Source: Asterella californica
Lineage: Eukaryota; Streptophyta; Marchantiopsida; Marchantiales; Aytoniaceae
Assembly: GCA_036924285.1 (NCBI GenBank)
Contig: JAYKYS010000001.1
Coordinates: 35,463,501 to 35,527,500, forward strand
Direction of reading: 5' to 3'
DNA: 64,000 nt
Position numbers and translations under genes: made by a program. A model generated the notes under the pieces. That model did no database searches. It saw nothing but the letters and a program-made list of their open reading frames with translations, and was not told the origin of the DNA. Shown piece after piece: positions 36,231-47,246 of the stretch; position 1 is the first letter of the stretch, and each line of letters begins with the position of its first letter.

Positions 36231-36339
36231 GCTTCGCCCAATCAACCTCAGCAACAAGGTGGAAATCAGAAGAACCGCAACCAGAAGAATCGCCAGCGCA
36301 ACAACAACAACACCAGGCGAGTACTGATCCCAGCTCTTC

Positions 36340-36765
36340 AACGAATTTGCACCTCAACTGTGGATCGTCATTGGTACGTTGACACCGGCGCTATCCATCA
36401 CATGGCATTCAACCGCGACAAATTTTGTAAGTACACTGACCAAAAAAGTGCTCTTCAAGATCAGATTCTCTTAGGAGATGACACTACAGTTCAAATTGAA
36501 GGTCACGGCGATGTTGAAGTTAAACTTCTCAACAGCGAAAACGTCTTAATTAAGGACGTCTTGCACGTCCCTGCACTACGAAAGAACTTGTTTTCAGCTT
36601 GAATGTTTGACTCCAAGGGTGGGTGGTGCATTATCAGTAATGGTGCTTGTCATCTAGAGGACAAGAACAGACGTCCAATTGCCTCATGTCTGCTAAGCAA
36701 TGATCTTTACTTGCTAGGCTTGTCTGTAATTTCCCGGGCATCATGCCACTCCGGCAAGCACACCA
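36340..36765 (+). pseudogene. Copia protease and start of gag-pre-integrase region
   Basis: WYVDTGAIHHM at about 36372 carries the D-T-G-A active site of Copia aspartic proteases, followed by LLGDDTTVQIEGHGDVEV and LKDVLHVP-like text (IKDVLHVPALRKNLFSA). A TGA stop replaces the next codon at 36603. The conserved continuation, FDSKGGWCIISNG and NDLYLLGLSVIS, is still readable up to about 36732, where the hairpin-rich insert begins. Confidence 0.85.
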
Positions 36766-38149
36766 TGCCCAGCTGAAGACAGAGGACTCTCAATCCCTGC
36801 TTCCAAAAATTTCTCCTGAAATTTCCTCTCGAAAACGACTAGGGGGTCCCGGAGATGGCCATGGTGGCAGATCGACCAACCATGGTCGACCACGGCTGAT
36901 ACTCCCTTTGCACTCTTTCGCACAGTCACAGTCCACAACAAACACATTTTCTGAAAATTTCTCACGCACACTACCCTATGCCGTACCCTTTCTCGCACCA
37001 AATTCCCAAGAAGGCACGGATCGCCACGAGGACGATCCGTGGCTCCAAGACCGAGGCGCGTTCTCCGATACGGCACAGCATGCAAACCGACACGCCCTCC
37101 CATGGAGGGACGACGTCCCTAAACCTCAAGAGGGCACGGATCGTCAAGAGGACGATCTGTGCCTCGAGACAAGAGATACGTCTCTCAATGGGAACGCGTC
37201 TCACCATCTTCCCCTTCCCGCGTTGTCGAAGAGAGTCCTTCTCAGGAAGGGCGAGCCTTCTGGCTGTGATAGATCGCGAGATAGAAGCAGAGATTGTATA
37301 CCAAGACAAGAGCCAAGCAAGAGATCGCAACAGCTGGAGACGCTCACAATGACTATGACTATAGATCACTTACTAATCAACAGATCAAGTCTCAAGTCTC
37401 AGGAGACAGATCCACCTTCAGACACATCAGATAGGGGAATACTGAACTCACGATGCTTTATTTCTCTTCCAAGCACACCCAATAGTCCTCCACATATATC
37501 AATTTACAACCTATCTCTACTCAGCTCCTTACGTTGATCACCGCATATGCAAAACGGCCAATTCCCACTCAACTGGTCTTTTCTCCAGCAGATTTCTCTC
37601 CAGAACCTTCAACTGATGAAGATCTGAACTCCAACGCCTTGTATCCCCTCCAACGACAGCTTCAACACTGAAATTTCTCAGAAAAACCTGACCTTCTCAG
37701 TCTCAGTCCTCCTCCTCCGCTCAAATAATGCTCTCTTTCCACCAAATTCACCTCAACTCAAGCCTAATAGGTGAAATTCGGACACCAAACTCTTAATCTC
37801 CTCTCTGCGTCAACCTCTCAACTGAAAATTATCAAGAATTTAATCCAACGTCAATCAAGAGTCCCTTGCAGATTATCAAAACGATCTCCTGAATAAAACT
37901 GCCTCCTGTCCGATCAGAAGAAATTCTGCCTCCAAACTGCTCTCAGTCCCCCAAATACTTGTCCGTCCCTCTGTCACGATCACCCCAAATCCTCAATTCA
38001 GTTCTCTCCGGAAAAATTGATCTCCCTCAGCCTTCAAGCTTCTCCTTGCGCTTTAGCTCCAGCTCTCTGTAAAAAAAATCTCCTCAGAAAAGTGTGTCCC
38101 CGATTTTTAGCCGTCGCAGGTACTTGACCTAAAGGCTAAGGGCCCAGCT

Positions 38150-38233
38150 TAAGCTGCCCCCCTGCTGTCCTTATAAGCACAGTCGCTTATCACAAGCAGG
38201 CCCCCAGCTTAAGCTGCCCCCCTACTGTCCTTA
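38150..38233 (+). repeat. Direct repeat of 31 bp inside the insert
   Basis: CCCAGCTTAAGCTGCCCCCC is followed by T(G/A)CTGTCCTTA in two copies, 38150-38180 and 38203-38233, differing at one position. Related phrases (CCCCAGCTTAGCTCCTGCCC) recur near 39110-39140. Confidence 0.75.
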
Positions 38234-38398
38234 CGTACAAAACTCTTCTTTCAAAACTGACTCTTTTTTAAATAAAAGTACACAGCTACCTCTGTAAAGC
38301 AGACTCCTTCACTGTAAAACATCACACTGCTTCCTTCGCCATTGCTAAACCGACTCGATGGATAAATAACAGATTGACAAAAGTTTCCCGTGCCCTTG

Positions 38399-38529
38399 AT
38401 GCCATCCTGAATATACTACAAGCCATCCAATGTAGGCCGAAGCCCTAACACTTATGGGGCTGCCCCACAGGGCTTACAGCCCCCCCATATGCGCACCAGG
38501 TATCTCCCATAGTATATTCAGGATGGCAT
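38399..38529. repeat. Inverted repeat with perfect 20-bp arms inside the insert
   Basis: ATGCCATCCTGAATATACTA (38399-38418) pairs exactly with TAGTATATTCAGGATGGCAT (38510-38529). The 91-base loop holds further G/C-rich inverted repeats (GGGGCTGCCCC, AAGCCCT...AGGGCTT). Confidence 0.85.
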
Positions 38530-39540
38530 GCGGAGGCTTAGGCCAGGAAGCCCACGATTAAGGGAGATACCGGTCTCCCGCCCCTAGATATGCAGGACAT
38601 GGCTGCACACCCAACATAGACTCCCATCCGGGAGGCCAACATGCCGGAATAGGAACCAGAGGCCAGGAGGGATTGATCCTGAGACCACTTCCCTCCTAGG
38701 CAGGCGCCCTATCACTGGGATGGCCTTTGGTTCCGTTCAAAACAGTAAAATTCTCTGTACACATGCTTTTACTAAGAAATTTCTCTGTAAAGTCTTTACT
38801 AGCCTTTCCTACGCTAACTTCACTATACAACTCCGTTTTTAATGAATAAAGAGTCAAAATTATAGTACTTGTGAACACCTACACGCTCACGCTATCAGAT
38901 TCTGAGTTTGAGCCACGAGCTAAAATCGACAGATTTCCCTTTTTCATACATTTCCCAGTCTAAAACCCGCACTAACTACTGCTTAAAACACTTTCTGTCG
39001 AAACTGGAAGCACGAAGTCGCTCTCCTCGCCGAGCTCTGCATTCTAATGCTCTTCGACTTCTTTCAATGTGATATTTCAGTCTAAGCTAGGGGGCAGCTT
39101 GTCAAGCATGGCCCCAGCTTAGCTCCTGCCCAGCTTGATAAGCTAGGGTGCAGCTTCTCGAACAAACGCAGGCCGAGTGTCTTCTGAAGTTCCATTTCCG
39201 CACCTTGAACGTCATGCACTACGACAGCGTGTTGGGAGAGGACGGCAACCCAAGGAGCAGGGCCTACCCTAAGGGACCACGCCCCCTCGGTCTCTTGGGG
39301 CGGCCCCCAAGACTGGGACACAGTCCCTCGAGCCGAGAGACATTCTCCCTCGGGTCTCGCCTCCCATCCCGTCTTCTCTGGAAGGACGGCGGCGACGGCT
39401 GGCCTCTCCTTCTTCGGAGGAGCTCCCAGCTCCTCGGAGCTGGGAAATGCTCCCCATGGGAGGAGCACTTCTCATGGGAGTACTCCCTCACTGGAGTATT
39501 TCCGCCGGAAATACTTCACTAGAAGAAAATCATTCTTCCC

Positions 39541-40540
39541 TTGCAGGTCTTTCAGGAGGAATTTTTGATTTTACAGTAGACACTTCGCTTTCAACCCGTC
39601 ATATACATGATGATGACTCATCCACTCCTACCCGTCTTGCACCTACACCTTACATAGTCGATGAGTCTAACACGCCCATCTCTACTCTCTACCGGTCTGT
39701 CACCCGCCCACGTTTTGCTTATCTTACATTCGTCACTCTCACCGCCGACCTCTGGCACAGGCGGCTTGGCCACATCAGTCTTACTCGGCTTGACCAACTT
39801 CGTCGTCATCAATCTGTTATTGGTCTAAATCTGCCCACCATTCACAATTTCACTTGCTCCCGTGCTTGCATGGCAAGCAAGCCCGCACAAAATTTCCACG
39901 TGTTGTCACTACCCACGCCACCAAAATTCTTGAAATCATCCACTCCGACATCAGCGACCTCATTTCTCCTTGCACTTTTTCCGGCTATGAGTACTTCATG
40001 ACCATGACCGACGACTACTCCTGTTATATCGTTGTCCGCCTGCTGCACTACAAGAGCGACTGCTTCACAGCATTCAAGGAGTTTCACATATTTGCCGAGC
40101 GTCAGACTGGCAAGAAACTCAAGACTCTATGCTCTGACAACGGTGGTGAGTTCCGATCCACCCTCTTTGATGCTTATTGTCAAGAACACAGTATCCAACG
40201 CCAGCTGATCGTCCTTGACACTCCCCAGCAGAACGGGGTAGCTGAGCGTAAAAATTGCACCCTCTTAAACTCTATCCGCACTATGATATTTTCAGCAGGA
40301 CTAGACAAACAGTTTTGGGGTGAGGCTATCAACCACGTCACTTATGTTTTGAATCGTTGTCCCACCAAGGCCATCGATCTTGCCACCATTCCCTTTGAGC
40401 TATGGCATGGCCGCAAGCCCACCATCTCACATCTTCGAGTTTTTGGCTGCACAGCTTTTGCCAACATTAAAGAGACTCATCGCTCTAAGCTAGATAGTCA
40501 CTCTCACGAGTGCCTTCTTCTCGGCTACAGCAGTCAAAGG
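39541..40540 (+). pseudogene. Copia integrase
   Basis: WHRRLGHISLTRLDQLRRH (39752 onwards) begins the zinc-binding HHCC region. A frameshift near 39855 separates it from CLHGKQARTKFP and the catalytic core. The core keeps all three acidic residues: D in IIHSDISD (39947), D in CSDNGGEF (40136) and E in NGVAERKN (40244), a D-x35-E spacing. SHECLLLGYSSQ follows, and near 40530 a second frameshift leads to AYRLQRKSDGHTFVSRDVIF in the next frame. Integrase would insert the cDNA with a 5-bp stagger, matching the CAAAG duplication. Confidence 0.9.
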
Positions 40541-41262
40541 CATACCGTCTCCAACGAAAATCTGACGGTCATACTTTTGTTTCTCGTGATGTTATCTTTG
40601 ATGAGTCTTTCCCTGCATCGACATCATCCCCTCCCAACCCAGCTCTCACTGCTATCACCGAGGATGAAATTCAAAATGATGTGCACTTCTTCCATCACCA
40701 TCCTCCTACTTTGGGTCCAGCCTCTATCCCTTCAGTGGGAGCTACTCTTCCCTCTCTGAGTTCGTCAGTTCCGTCTCTTTTTGCACCATCTCCCGCCTTC
40801 GGTCCTTCCGTTGGTCCTGGTCCCGGTCATCCTTCAAGCAATAGTCTTGTTCCGGACCCCGTTCCTCTTCTCCCCTCAGCGGGATATAGAGGAGGAGGAG
40901 TTAACGGAGACACATATCACACACCAACTCAATCTGTGGTCAGCTCATCCACTAGTAGCCCACAATCCCGTAGTCGATATCCGTTTTCAACTTATTCTAT
41001 CATGAATTTGTCTTCCCCCGTCCGCACCAGACCTAGTACTGATGTAGAAAACATGAGCACGCTACACCCATACCTACATTGTTCACCACCGCAGTCTCCA
41101 CCACCGCACTCAAGTGACATTGAGATGGCATCGTCTCCTCCCACTGAGATCCAAGCACCACCACCACTCCGGCGATCAACACGTCAGTCTAACCCACCTA
41201 ACCGCGATCCAGCTGAAGGTTACGACACAACAACTTTGATCTCCGAAGACACGAACGAGTAA
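40541..41262 (+). pseudogene. Copia integrase C-terminal tail and Pro/Ser-rich linker
   Basis: The frame RLQRKSDGHTFVSRDVIFDE continues as a low-complexity Pro/Ser/Thr linker and ends at a TAA at 41260-41262. The equivalent part of the second Copia copy (50029-50511) has the same layout with a different linker sequence, as expected for a fast-evolving spacer. A further frameshift at the TAA leads into RALIVTLRPVPVEP at the start of RT. Confidence 0.8.
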
Positions 41263-41269
41263 GAAGCGT

Positions 41270-42295
41270 GCGCTAATAGTGACTTTGAGACCAGTCCCGG
41301 TGGAGCCCAACTCCTATCAAGAGGCTCTATCATCTCCAGATGCTGCTCGATGGTCCGGGGTCATCACCGAAGAGCTCAAGTCACGAGGAGAACGATACAT
41401 GGACACTCACAGATTACCACACGGACGAAGGCCCATAACCAACAAGTGGACCTTCAAGTTGAAGTTGAATTCAGATGGGTCTATTGCCCGATACAAGGCA
41501 CGGCTGGTGATCCGAGGATTCACTCAAGTGTATGGGTTCGACTGTATTGACACCTTCTCCCCTGTGGTCCGTTTGCAATCAATGCGATTGATACTAGCAA
41601 TCGCAGCTCAACACAACCTCCACGTTCATCAGATGAATGTGAAGACAGCATTCCTAAACCAGACGCTGAGTGAAGAAATCTACATGACAATCCCTGACGA
41701 CATCAACACCCCAAGAACTAGTAAAGTGTGCAGGCTACTTCGTACACTTTATGGATTGAAGCAATCTTCAGAATGATATTTGATCATAGATAAGTTCTTA
41801 CTTTCTCTTGGGTTCAGTAAGTCAGGAGTTGATGATAACGTATACTACATTCATAAGGATAATCAGTTTGCCATCTTAGCACTCTACGTCGATGACACAA
41901 TCATAGCAAGCAGCAGCGAAGGATTGCTGACATACATCAAGAGTAACCTCAGCGCAAGGTTCAAGATGAGTGACATCGATAATATCCATCATTGCTTGAG
42001 TATAGAGATTAACCGAAATCTAGCAGAAGGATGGATCAGACTCAGTCAAACCTTGTACCTGACCCAAAAGTTATTCCAGTTTGGCTTAGAGAATTGTCAA
42101 CCTGTCAGTACACCATTGACCCCAAGAGAAAAGTTCTCAACTGAAGATTGTCCTGCTACTACTGAAGAGAAGGCGCAATGTGCTTCTTATCTATATCAGA
42201 GTGCAACAGGCTCCATCAACTGGGCTGCCGTCTGCACTCGTCCTGATCTAACCTTTAGCATTAGTGTATCATCTCAATACATGGCTAACCCATGA
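41270..42295 (+). pseudogene. Copia reverse transcriptase
   Basis: Conserved RVT_2 blocks are present: NKWTFKLKLNSDGSIARYKA, ARLVIRGFTQVYGFD, FSPVVRLQSMRLILAI, HQMNVKTAFLNQTLSEEIYM, TLYGLKQSS and the catalytic YVDD at 41885-41896 (ALYVDDTIIASSS). A TGA at 41774 stands where most elements have a tryptophan codon. A second TGA at 42293 is compatible with a CGA-to-TGA change. The active-site residues are intact but the protein could not be made without readthrough. Confidence 0.92.
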
Positions 42296-42856
42296 TTAAA
42301 GCACATCACCGCCATAAAGCGCACATTTCGCTATATCAAGGGTACTTTAGATCAGTACTTAGAATACAAGTACTTGTCTCAACCGTTTTCTCTATTTGGC
42401 TACACTGATGCTGACTGGGGAGGTCACATCGAATCACGACGTTCAACTTCTGGAAATTGTTTCATCTACTCACAAGGAGCAATCAGTTGGTCATCGAAGA
42501 GACAGAAATCTGTTGCACTATCGAGTACTGAAGCTGAGTACATGGCACTCAGCACATGTTCATCAGAAGTAATGTGGCTTCGACAACTCTTAGCTGATAT
42601 AGGTTTAGCTGAGAATGAGGCTACTACTTTGTATTGTGATAATCAGAGTGCGATAGCACTCGTAGAATCATCCAAGTTTCATGACAGTACGAAATACATA
42701 GATATTCGGTACCACTTCATTAAGGATCAAGTTACATCCAAGACAATTGAAGTGAAGTACTGCCCTACTCAGGAGATGGTAGCGGATGTCCTAACTAAAG
42801 GCCTACCGGCTCCTAAGTTGGATTACCTTCTACCAAGACTAGGATTGAAAGTTTAA
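42296..42856 (+). pseudogene. Copia RNase H
   Basis: After the stop at 42293 the frame continues LKHITAIKRTFRYIKGTLDQ. It then shows the RNase H catalytic set: D in YTDADWGGH, E in SSTEAEYMAL, D in LYCDNQSAIAL and D in TKYIDIRYHFIKD. It ends naturally with PAPKLDYLLPRLGLKV and a TAA at 42854-42856. The domain looks intact from 42374 on. Confidence 0.9.
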
Positions 42857-42876
42857 ATCTACAACAACTAGTCGCT

Positions 42877-42885
42877 GAGTGGGAG
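42877..42885 (+). promoter_or_regulatory. Polypurine tract
   Basis: GAGTGGGAG lies directly before the 3' LTR, where plus-strand cDNA synthesis would be primed. Confidence 0.7.
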
Positions 42886-43091
42886 TGTTAGAATAGACTG
42901 TACAGTATGAACATGCGTACAGCAACTAGTTTAGGCTATTTGGGCTCATGCTCTTTTGCAGGCTTTGCCTGCCTTTGTACCAAAGTATAAGTACCTGGTC
43001 TTTGGACCTCCTACCTCATTATTCATTTCAGTAAACAAGCTTACTTATACTTGGTCTCTCTCACATCGATTCTCTCTCTCCTTTTCCTATA
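42886..43091 (+). repeat. Copia 3' LTR
   Basis: Starts TGTTAGAATAGACTGTACAG and ends ...CTTTTCCTAT(A). It contains the 21-bp block missing from the 5' LTR. CAAAG follows at 43092-43096, matching 35093-35097. Confidence 0.92.
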
Positions 43092-43099
43092 CAAAGTAC

Positions 43100-43790
43100 T
43101 ATAGAGAAAAATGAGTGAGATTTGCAGACATCTCTACATCTAGACGTACAAAGATTCAATGGATAACTAACTATCTTGGACTCATGTGACTACTGAGTGT
43201 GAGTTTACATTAACGAGAACACGAACAATAATTCACATATTCCTGGAGAAAGCTAAGCATCTCATTCAACGTATGACAGATATTTCAAAGTCCAAAGATG
43301 CGTAGACTAACTATTGGAACATAAAAGAATGAAGTTGATTCGAGAGGCAATTGTTGTTGACCACAAGCATGTGACACCCTTATGAGTTATGCAAGAAAAG
43401 ATATGATTAGATGTGATCTGTTTCTTAACACCTCAGGACACAGGGTGTCAACTTAGTATACATTTGCAAGATATTATCACAAAGTATCGATCCAACTTCA
43501 AAAGATCGAGAGAAAATCTGCATATTTTTGAGGTACCGTGTATTGTATCTCACACTACATTCAATAAACAGGTTGACTTGATTGACTGAGAGAGAGTTTC
43601 TGTGTGTTTACAAACTATCACACACGATAAACTTCTAAAGACTCTCGTACTATAGGCTTTCTAGAGTTTTATGTCATGCCAATTTACATATCGGAGTTGT
43701 TACATAACGGTTTTTTCACAAAATGTTATCTTTGAAGTTTATAAACAATGGAGACCACAGAACTGCACAAAAAACTTCAGATGGGTTAGA
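43100..43790. other. Intergenic DNA
   Basis: No recognisable gene. A hairpin TGTGTGTTTACA...TGT-type pairing near 43600-43627 is weak. Confidence 0.4.
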
Positions 43791-43794
43791 GATA

Positions 43795-43892
43795 TTTACT
43801 TGGTTGCACCCTTCACAAACTCATGAGTTTCACCAAGTGAAGGCACTTGGTCCAACTCATGAGTTTGTGAATTCACTTGGTCGCACCCTCTC
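43795..43892 (+). repeat. Small foldback repeat, copy 1
   Basis: TTACTTGGTTGCACCCTTCA near the left and TTCACTTGGTCGCACCCTC near the right flank an inner inverted repeat, CACAAACTCATGAGTT facing AACTCATGAGTTTGTG. A second copy lies in reverse orientation at 48905-48995. Confidence 0.6.
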
Positions 43893-44143
43893 CCAGTCAC
43901 CTGCGTGACATGGACTCCCCGTTGGAAAGTGACAAGGATTGAATAGATGTGAGGAAAAGTTGACGTGTGACGTGGTTACGAGGGATGTTCAAGTGGTCAA
44001 TTTTTGGACGAGCGAGCACGCGAGAAGAGTACCAGTGAGTCTGAGCGACTTAGAAGATAACGAATCTCTCACAAGTCGATGTCTCTGTTTCTAGGTTTAG
44101 TCGAGAGAGCACGAATTGTTGCCTTCTTCTGTTTTTCGCAAAC

Positions 44144-44700
44144 ATGGCTACAACAAGGAACGAGATTGTTGACAGTGACCCACCTGAAGTCTTATCCGAT
44201 CAGCTGAATTTTCTCATAGCGAACTTGCAAATGAGCGTGGTACCCGTGGAGTCATCTGAAAATCTACCGATGTTGAATGTCTTCCAATGATGGAGATTGC
44301 ACAGTGAGAAAACGAACTCTAGCCACCATGATCTTCAGGACAAGACGTTGAAGCAAGTTCGTGAGGCTGCCGAGAGATTTTGTGTTGGTGAAGAGTTCGA
44401 CTGTTTTGCTGAGTTTGACTGGACAGATGAGCGTTGATCCTTTCTGTACAATCGTGCTTTCCAAAGAATGAAGTCGTTTGGATCATGTCGAGTTCGAGTT
44501 TGCATGTACAGTTCGAAAGTGATATGTAGAAAATCTGCTTTTGAGGTCCAACTTCTAGGACCAATGTCTACATCTGAATGGAGCAATCAAGATCCGGTAT
44601 ATCAACCTTGTAACTTTATGGACTTCGTTCAAAAGTGCAACGTTAGATGGAAACGTATCACAACTTTGATAATAGTAGATCAAACTGAGGGGGATCAGTA
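44144..44700 (+). pseudogene. Decayed ORF upstream of the Gypsy LTR-like unit, unrecognised
   Basis: An ATG at 44144 starts MATTRNEIVDSDPPEVLSDQ LNFLIANL, with stops at about 44288 and 44437. The same general region resumes as KQVREAAERFCVGEEFDCFA and, after 44468, a 77-codon frame. Three consecutive protein-like blocks suggest a decayed gene or element ORF. Family not recognised. Confidence 0.3.
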
Positions 44701-44719
44701 GAGGATGATTCCGAGAGAT

Positions 44720-46430
44720 CGAATGTTTTTGTGAGGAGCATGAACGATATCATGTCGTGGACCGACTCTTATCTGAAAATCCAAATTTGATGTTTTGCAT
44801 TATCGCTCCAAAGACGTTCATAGTATTAAAAATAAATTTTTACATAACTTTCGGATCTTCACTTTTATTGCACCAAGTGGTAGAGCTGGTTGTTAGCTTC
44901 TCAGAGGCACTTCATTTATTCTAAATTGATGTTTAATGACAAAGCTATGAGGTTCAAAAGATGAAAAAATCAAGCTAGACTTTAGCTTACCGATGCTGAT
45001 TGGGTATTTGTAATTCCTGAGGCTCTACTAAGGGTGTAAGGGGGCTACTTAGTCATTATTTGGAAAATCTCACATATTATGAATTGACATAAAGGTTAGG
45101 TTAAGGGATTAGCTTGTATCTACAACTTGACAACAGACGTTTCAAAGGATCGGGAGGTTCAATGCATGCACACAAAGTGTCATTGAAATCAGATCTGTGC
45201 AGGCTATGCGTTGATTAAGATGATTCTTGTTTTGGAAGAAATTAGGACGTACGAAAGAGGATTTTGAGTGCTTCAGTGACATGTGAAAGAGAGTTGGACC
45301 GTTCCATCCGTTCTGGAGTCCAAACTTGTTGTCCTTAGATCCATCGAAGTCAGAACACCAAGTTTTTCACGATGTTGAAGATGATATGAAGTTTCATCGA
45401 CAATTTGAGAGATGTGAGAGAAATTGACTCACAAGGAGATACTTACATCAGATCTTTATTCGCTTACGATCTAGAGATAGGTTGTTCTTCGCGATCAGTG
45501 AACAAGCTTTTCGTTCTTGGTGCCTACGCGATCAGCTAGTTCTTATCTACATATAGGAGAAGATCGTACGTAGATCGAACTGTTGTGTTGTGTGTGGTGA
45601 GTGAAGTTGAGACACAAGCGAACAATTTACGTTAGTTTTTTATTTCTTACGACCAAATTTCTTGTGTGGTTTTGAGATGAGAACTCCAAACAACTTGTAT
45701 GGATTCTCGTTGGGTTTAGGATAGTCAAAAATATCTATTAGATAAGACGGATCTTAGATCAGACGGTCCGTTTTATGGATGTACGTGATTTTAAGCCGCA
45801 TGGAGGAGTTTTTGGAGGTTCGGTCACTTGCGATTAAAAATTAAAGATATCTCAGCTGTCGGGAGTCGGATCTGAAAGTTCTTGGAGCCAACAGAGTCAA
45901 GGAGAAAGACCTTATTGATATATGAAGACCATTCGACGAAAAGAAAAAAAGTTCTTAGATATATCTTCTTTGATTTCTTTGCTACGATTTTCACCTTTTT
46001 GGATTCGTTAGAGTTCTAATTGGTTATGTACGGCTTGTGGTAGCTAGTTTTATCTAAGGGCTTGTACATAGATGTTGTTTGGACATGGGTTTGAATCACG
46101 TGATATTGGTACAAAGCTTTTTGTTAGCAAAGAGATTTTCTTTTGCTTTGAGTTCCGCTTCGATAGTCTTATGTCTAGGTTGAGATCCAGAGACTTGTTT
46201 TAAGAGGTTACGTGCAGATTACAAATCACTAAGGTATGTTTCTCAGTTTTGTGTTCTTAGAGAAAAAGAAACGAGAGTGTATATAAAGTGAGAGTTGGTA
46301 TATCTTGCGAAGCTTGTTCTCGTGATTTACTTCTCTTTTTCTTGTCTTTGTTCAGCACACAATATCTCCACAGCCAAGAACCTCATGTTTTCTTGGACAA
46401 CTTTCACGCAAAATATGATACAATACGGTG
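44720..46430 (+). mobile_element. Gypsy LTR-like unit, plus-strand copy C
   Basis: Collinear with the reverse complement of 4620-8040 (see that entry). A TATA box, TATATAAA, is at 46280-46287. The unit ends around CAAAATATGATACAATACGG at about 46410-46430, where a degenerate primer binding site would lie. Gag follows at 46657. The last ~530 bases are repeated at 47240-47770. Confidence 0.55.
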
Positions 46431-46559
46431 GTGAACTCGACGTGAAAGTTCGAGGTGGAGATTTCTTCTATGTTGGGAACTTGGGAGACGAACACAACAA
46501 TCATGAATGAGGACGAAGATTTGGTTGGTTGTTCAGGAGGATGCTGCAGACCATGGTTG

Positions 46560-47246
46560 ATGAATATGTAGATGTTGTGGGATCATGAAGGGAAAGGACG
46601 AGCCACGACTATGGACCGCACTAGCGGATTTTAGGAAATAATAGGGATGTAACTGGATGCAACAACTGCATGGAGGTTTCAAGCTTTCATTTTATTTTTG
46701 CGACGAGCAATGGAACAAACAAAATGAAGCTTTGGGGACGGAGATGCTTCAAATGATGATCGACAAGCTCGATCTGTTTGATGGAAGAGACATCTCAAAG
46801 TACTTGAGATGTTACAAGATGGAGATGGATTTGGATCAAGTACTAGAGAAGGAGATGACAGAGACATTCGAATTCGTTGTGGTGATTGAGATAAGAGAAC
46901 ATGTGAAGGGTCTAGCGAAGCGTTTTGGGAGAAACTAGAAGATGTTTTCACAAGCGTTGATGGAAGAATATTTCTTGGAAACTTCATATCGAGTAACCAA
47001 GAAAAAAAGTTTTAGTGGGTTCACCGACTTAGCAAAGGTTTTCAGCCTCAGAGTTGTTAACAGAGTTCGAGAAGCTGACCTTGTAGATCTACAAGACGGA
47101 GCTATTTTTTCAAGCTGTGGATGAGACATGGCAAGAGCGGTTGGAACTACTTTTGGAGGATGAGGAGGAAGAAAAAAGATTGACAAGAAATTAGGAGGTT
47201 GTGTATGAAGCGGTTGAGCTTCTTGCCAAACAGCCAACGGAGTCAA
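46560..47246 (+). pseudogene. Gypsy gag, copy C
   Basis: The first open part (46657-46938) reads MMIDKLDLFDGRDISKYLRC, then YKMEMDLDQVLEKEMTETFE and VKGLAKRFG. A frameshift leads to ALMEEYFLETSYRVTKK, then a block equivalent to ELFLQAVDE..LELLLED and YEAVELLAKQ. The second half matches the blocks of remnant B at 2400-2660. The frame runs directly into LTR-like sequence near 47240 and stays open to 47401, so the element lost everything between the middle of gag and the middle of its LTR. Confidence 0.65.

Larger units (their letters stand above)
36733..39515. mobile_element. Hairpin-array insert inside Copia, type unknown
   Basis: About 2.8 kb separates the protease (ends NDLYLLGLSVIS) from the integrase. 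Both ends consist of back-to-back small hairpins. Left examples: GGCATCATGCC; CCATGGT...ACCATGG; CACGGATCG...CGATCCGTG (near 37015-37045); GGCACGGATCGTC...GACGATCTGTGCC (near 37134-37164). Right examples: CTTGGGGCGGCCCCCAAG; CCCAGCTCCTCGGAGCTGGG; AGTATTTCCGCCGGAAATACT (39495-39515). The centre is C/T-rich, with no recognisable protein. The limits are inferred from where Copia coding similarity stops. No target duplication or terminal inverted repeat was found. CTAG follows the last hairpin, reminiscent of a Helitron 3' end, but the host dinucleotides do not fit. Confidence 0.6.
35098..43091 (+). mobile_element. Full-length Ty1/Copia retrotransposon, defective
   Basis: The element has two LTRs, a primer binding site, a polypurine tract and a 5-bp CAAAG target duplication (35093-35097 and 43092-43096). 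Its domain order is gag, protease, integrase, reverse transcriptase, RNase H, which defines the Copia superfamily. The coding region is broken by several frameshifts (about 35490, 39855, 40530 and 41260), by stops (36603, 41774, 42293) and by a ~2.8-kb hairpin-rich insert between protease and integrase. Without the insert it would be about 5.2 kb, a normal Copia length. A diverged relative lies at 50029-52582. Confidence 0.92.

Noticed and set aside
36743..37537. 264-codon plus-strand ORF in the Copia insert and overlapping minus-strand ORFs
   Set aside because: Composition follows the hairpin sequence in every frame and no domain is recognisable; it is open by base composition.
36733..39519. 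Helitron
   Set aside because: The hairpin plus CTAG at the right end is suggestive, but there is no A/T host junction, no clear TC start and no Rep/helicase. Kept only as a possibility in the entry for the insert.
39148..39522. Long overlapping ORFs on both strands at the right end of the insert
   Set aside because: Same reason: G/C-rich hairpin DNA is open in several frames at once.
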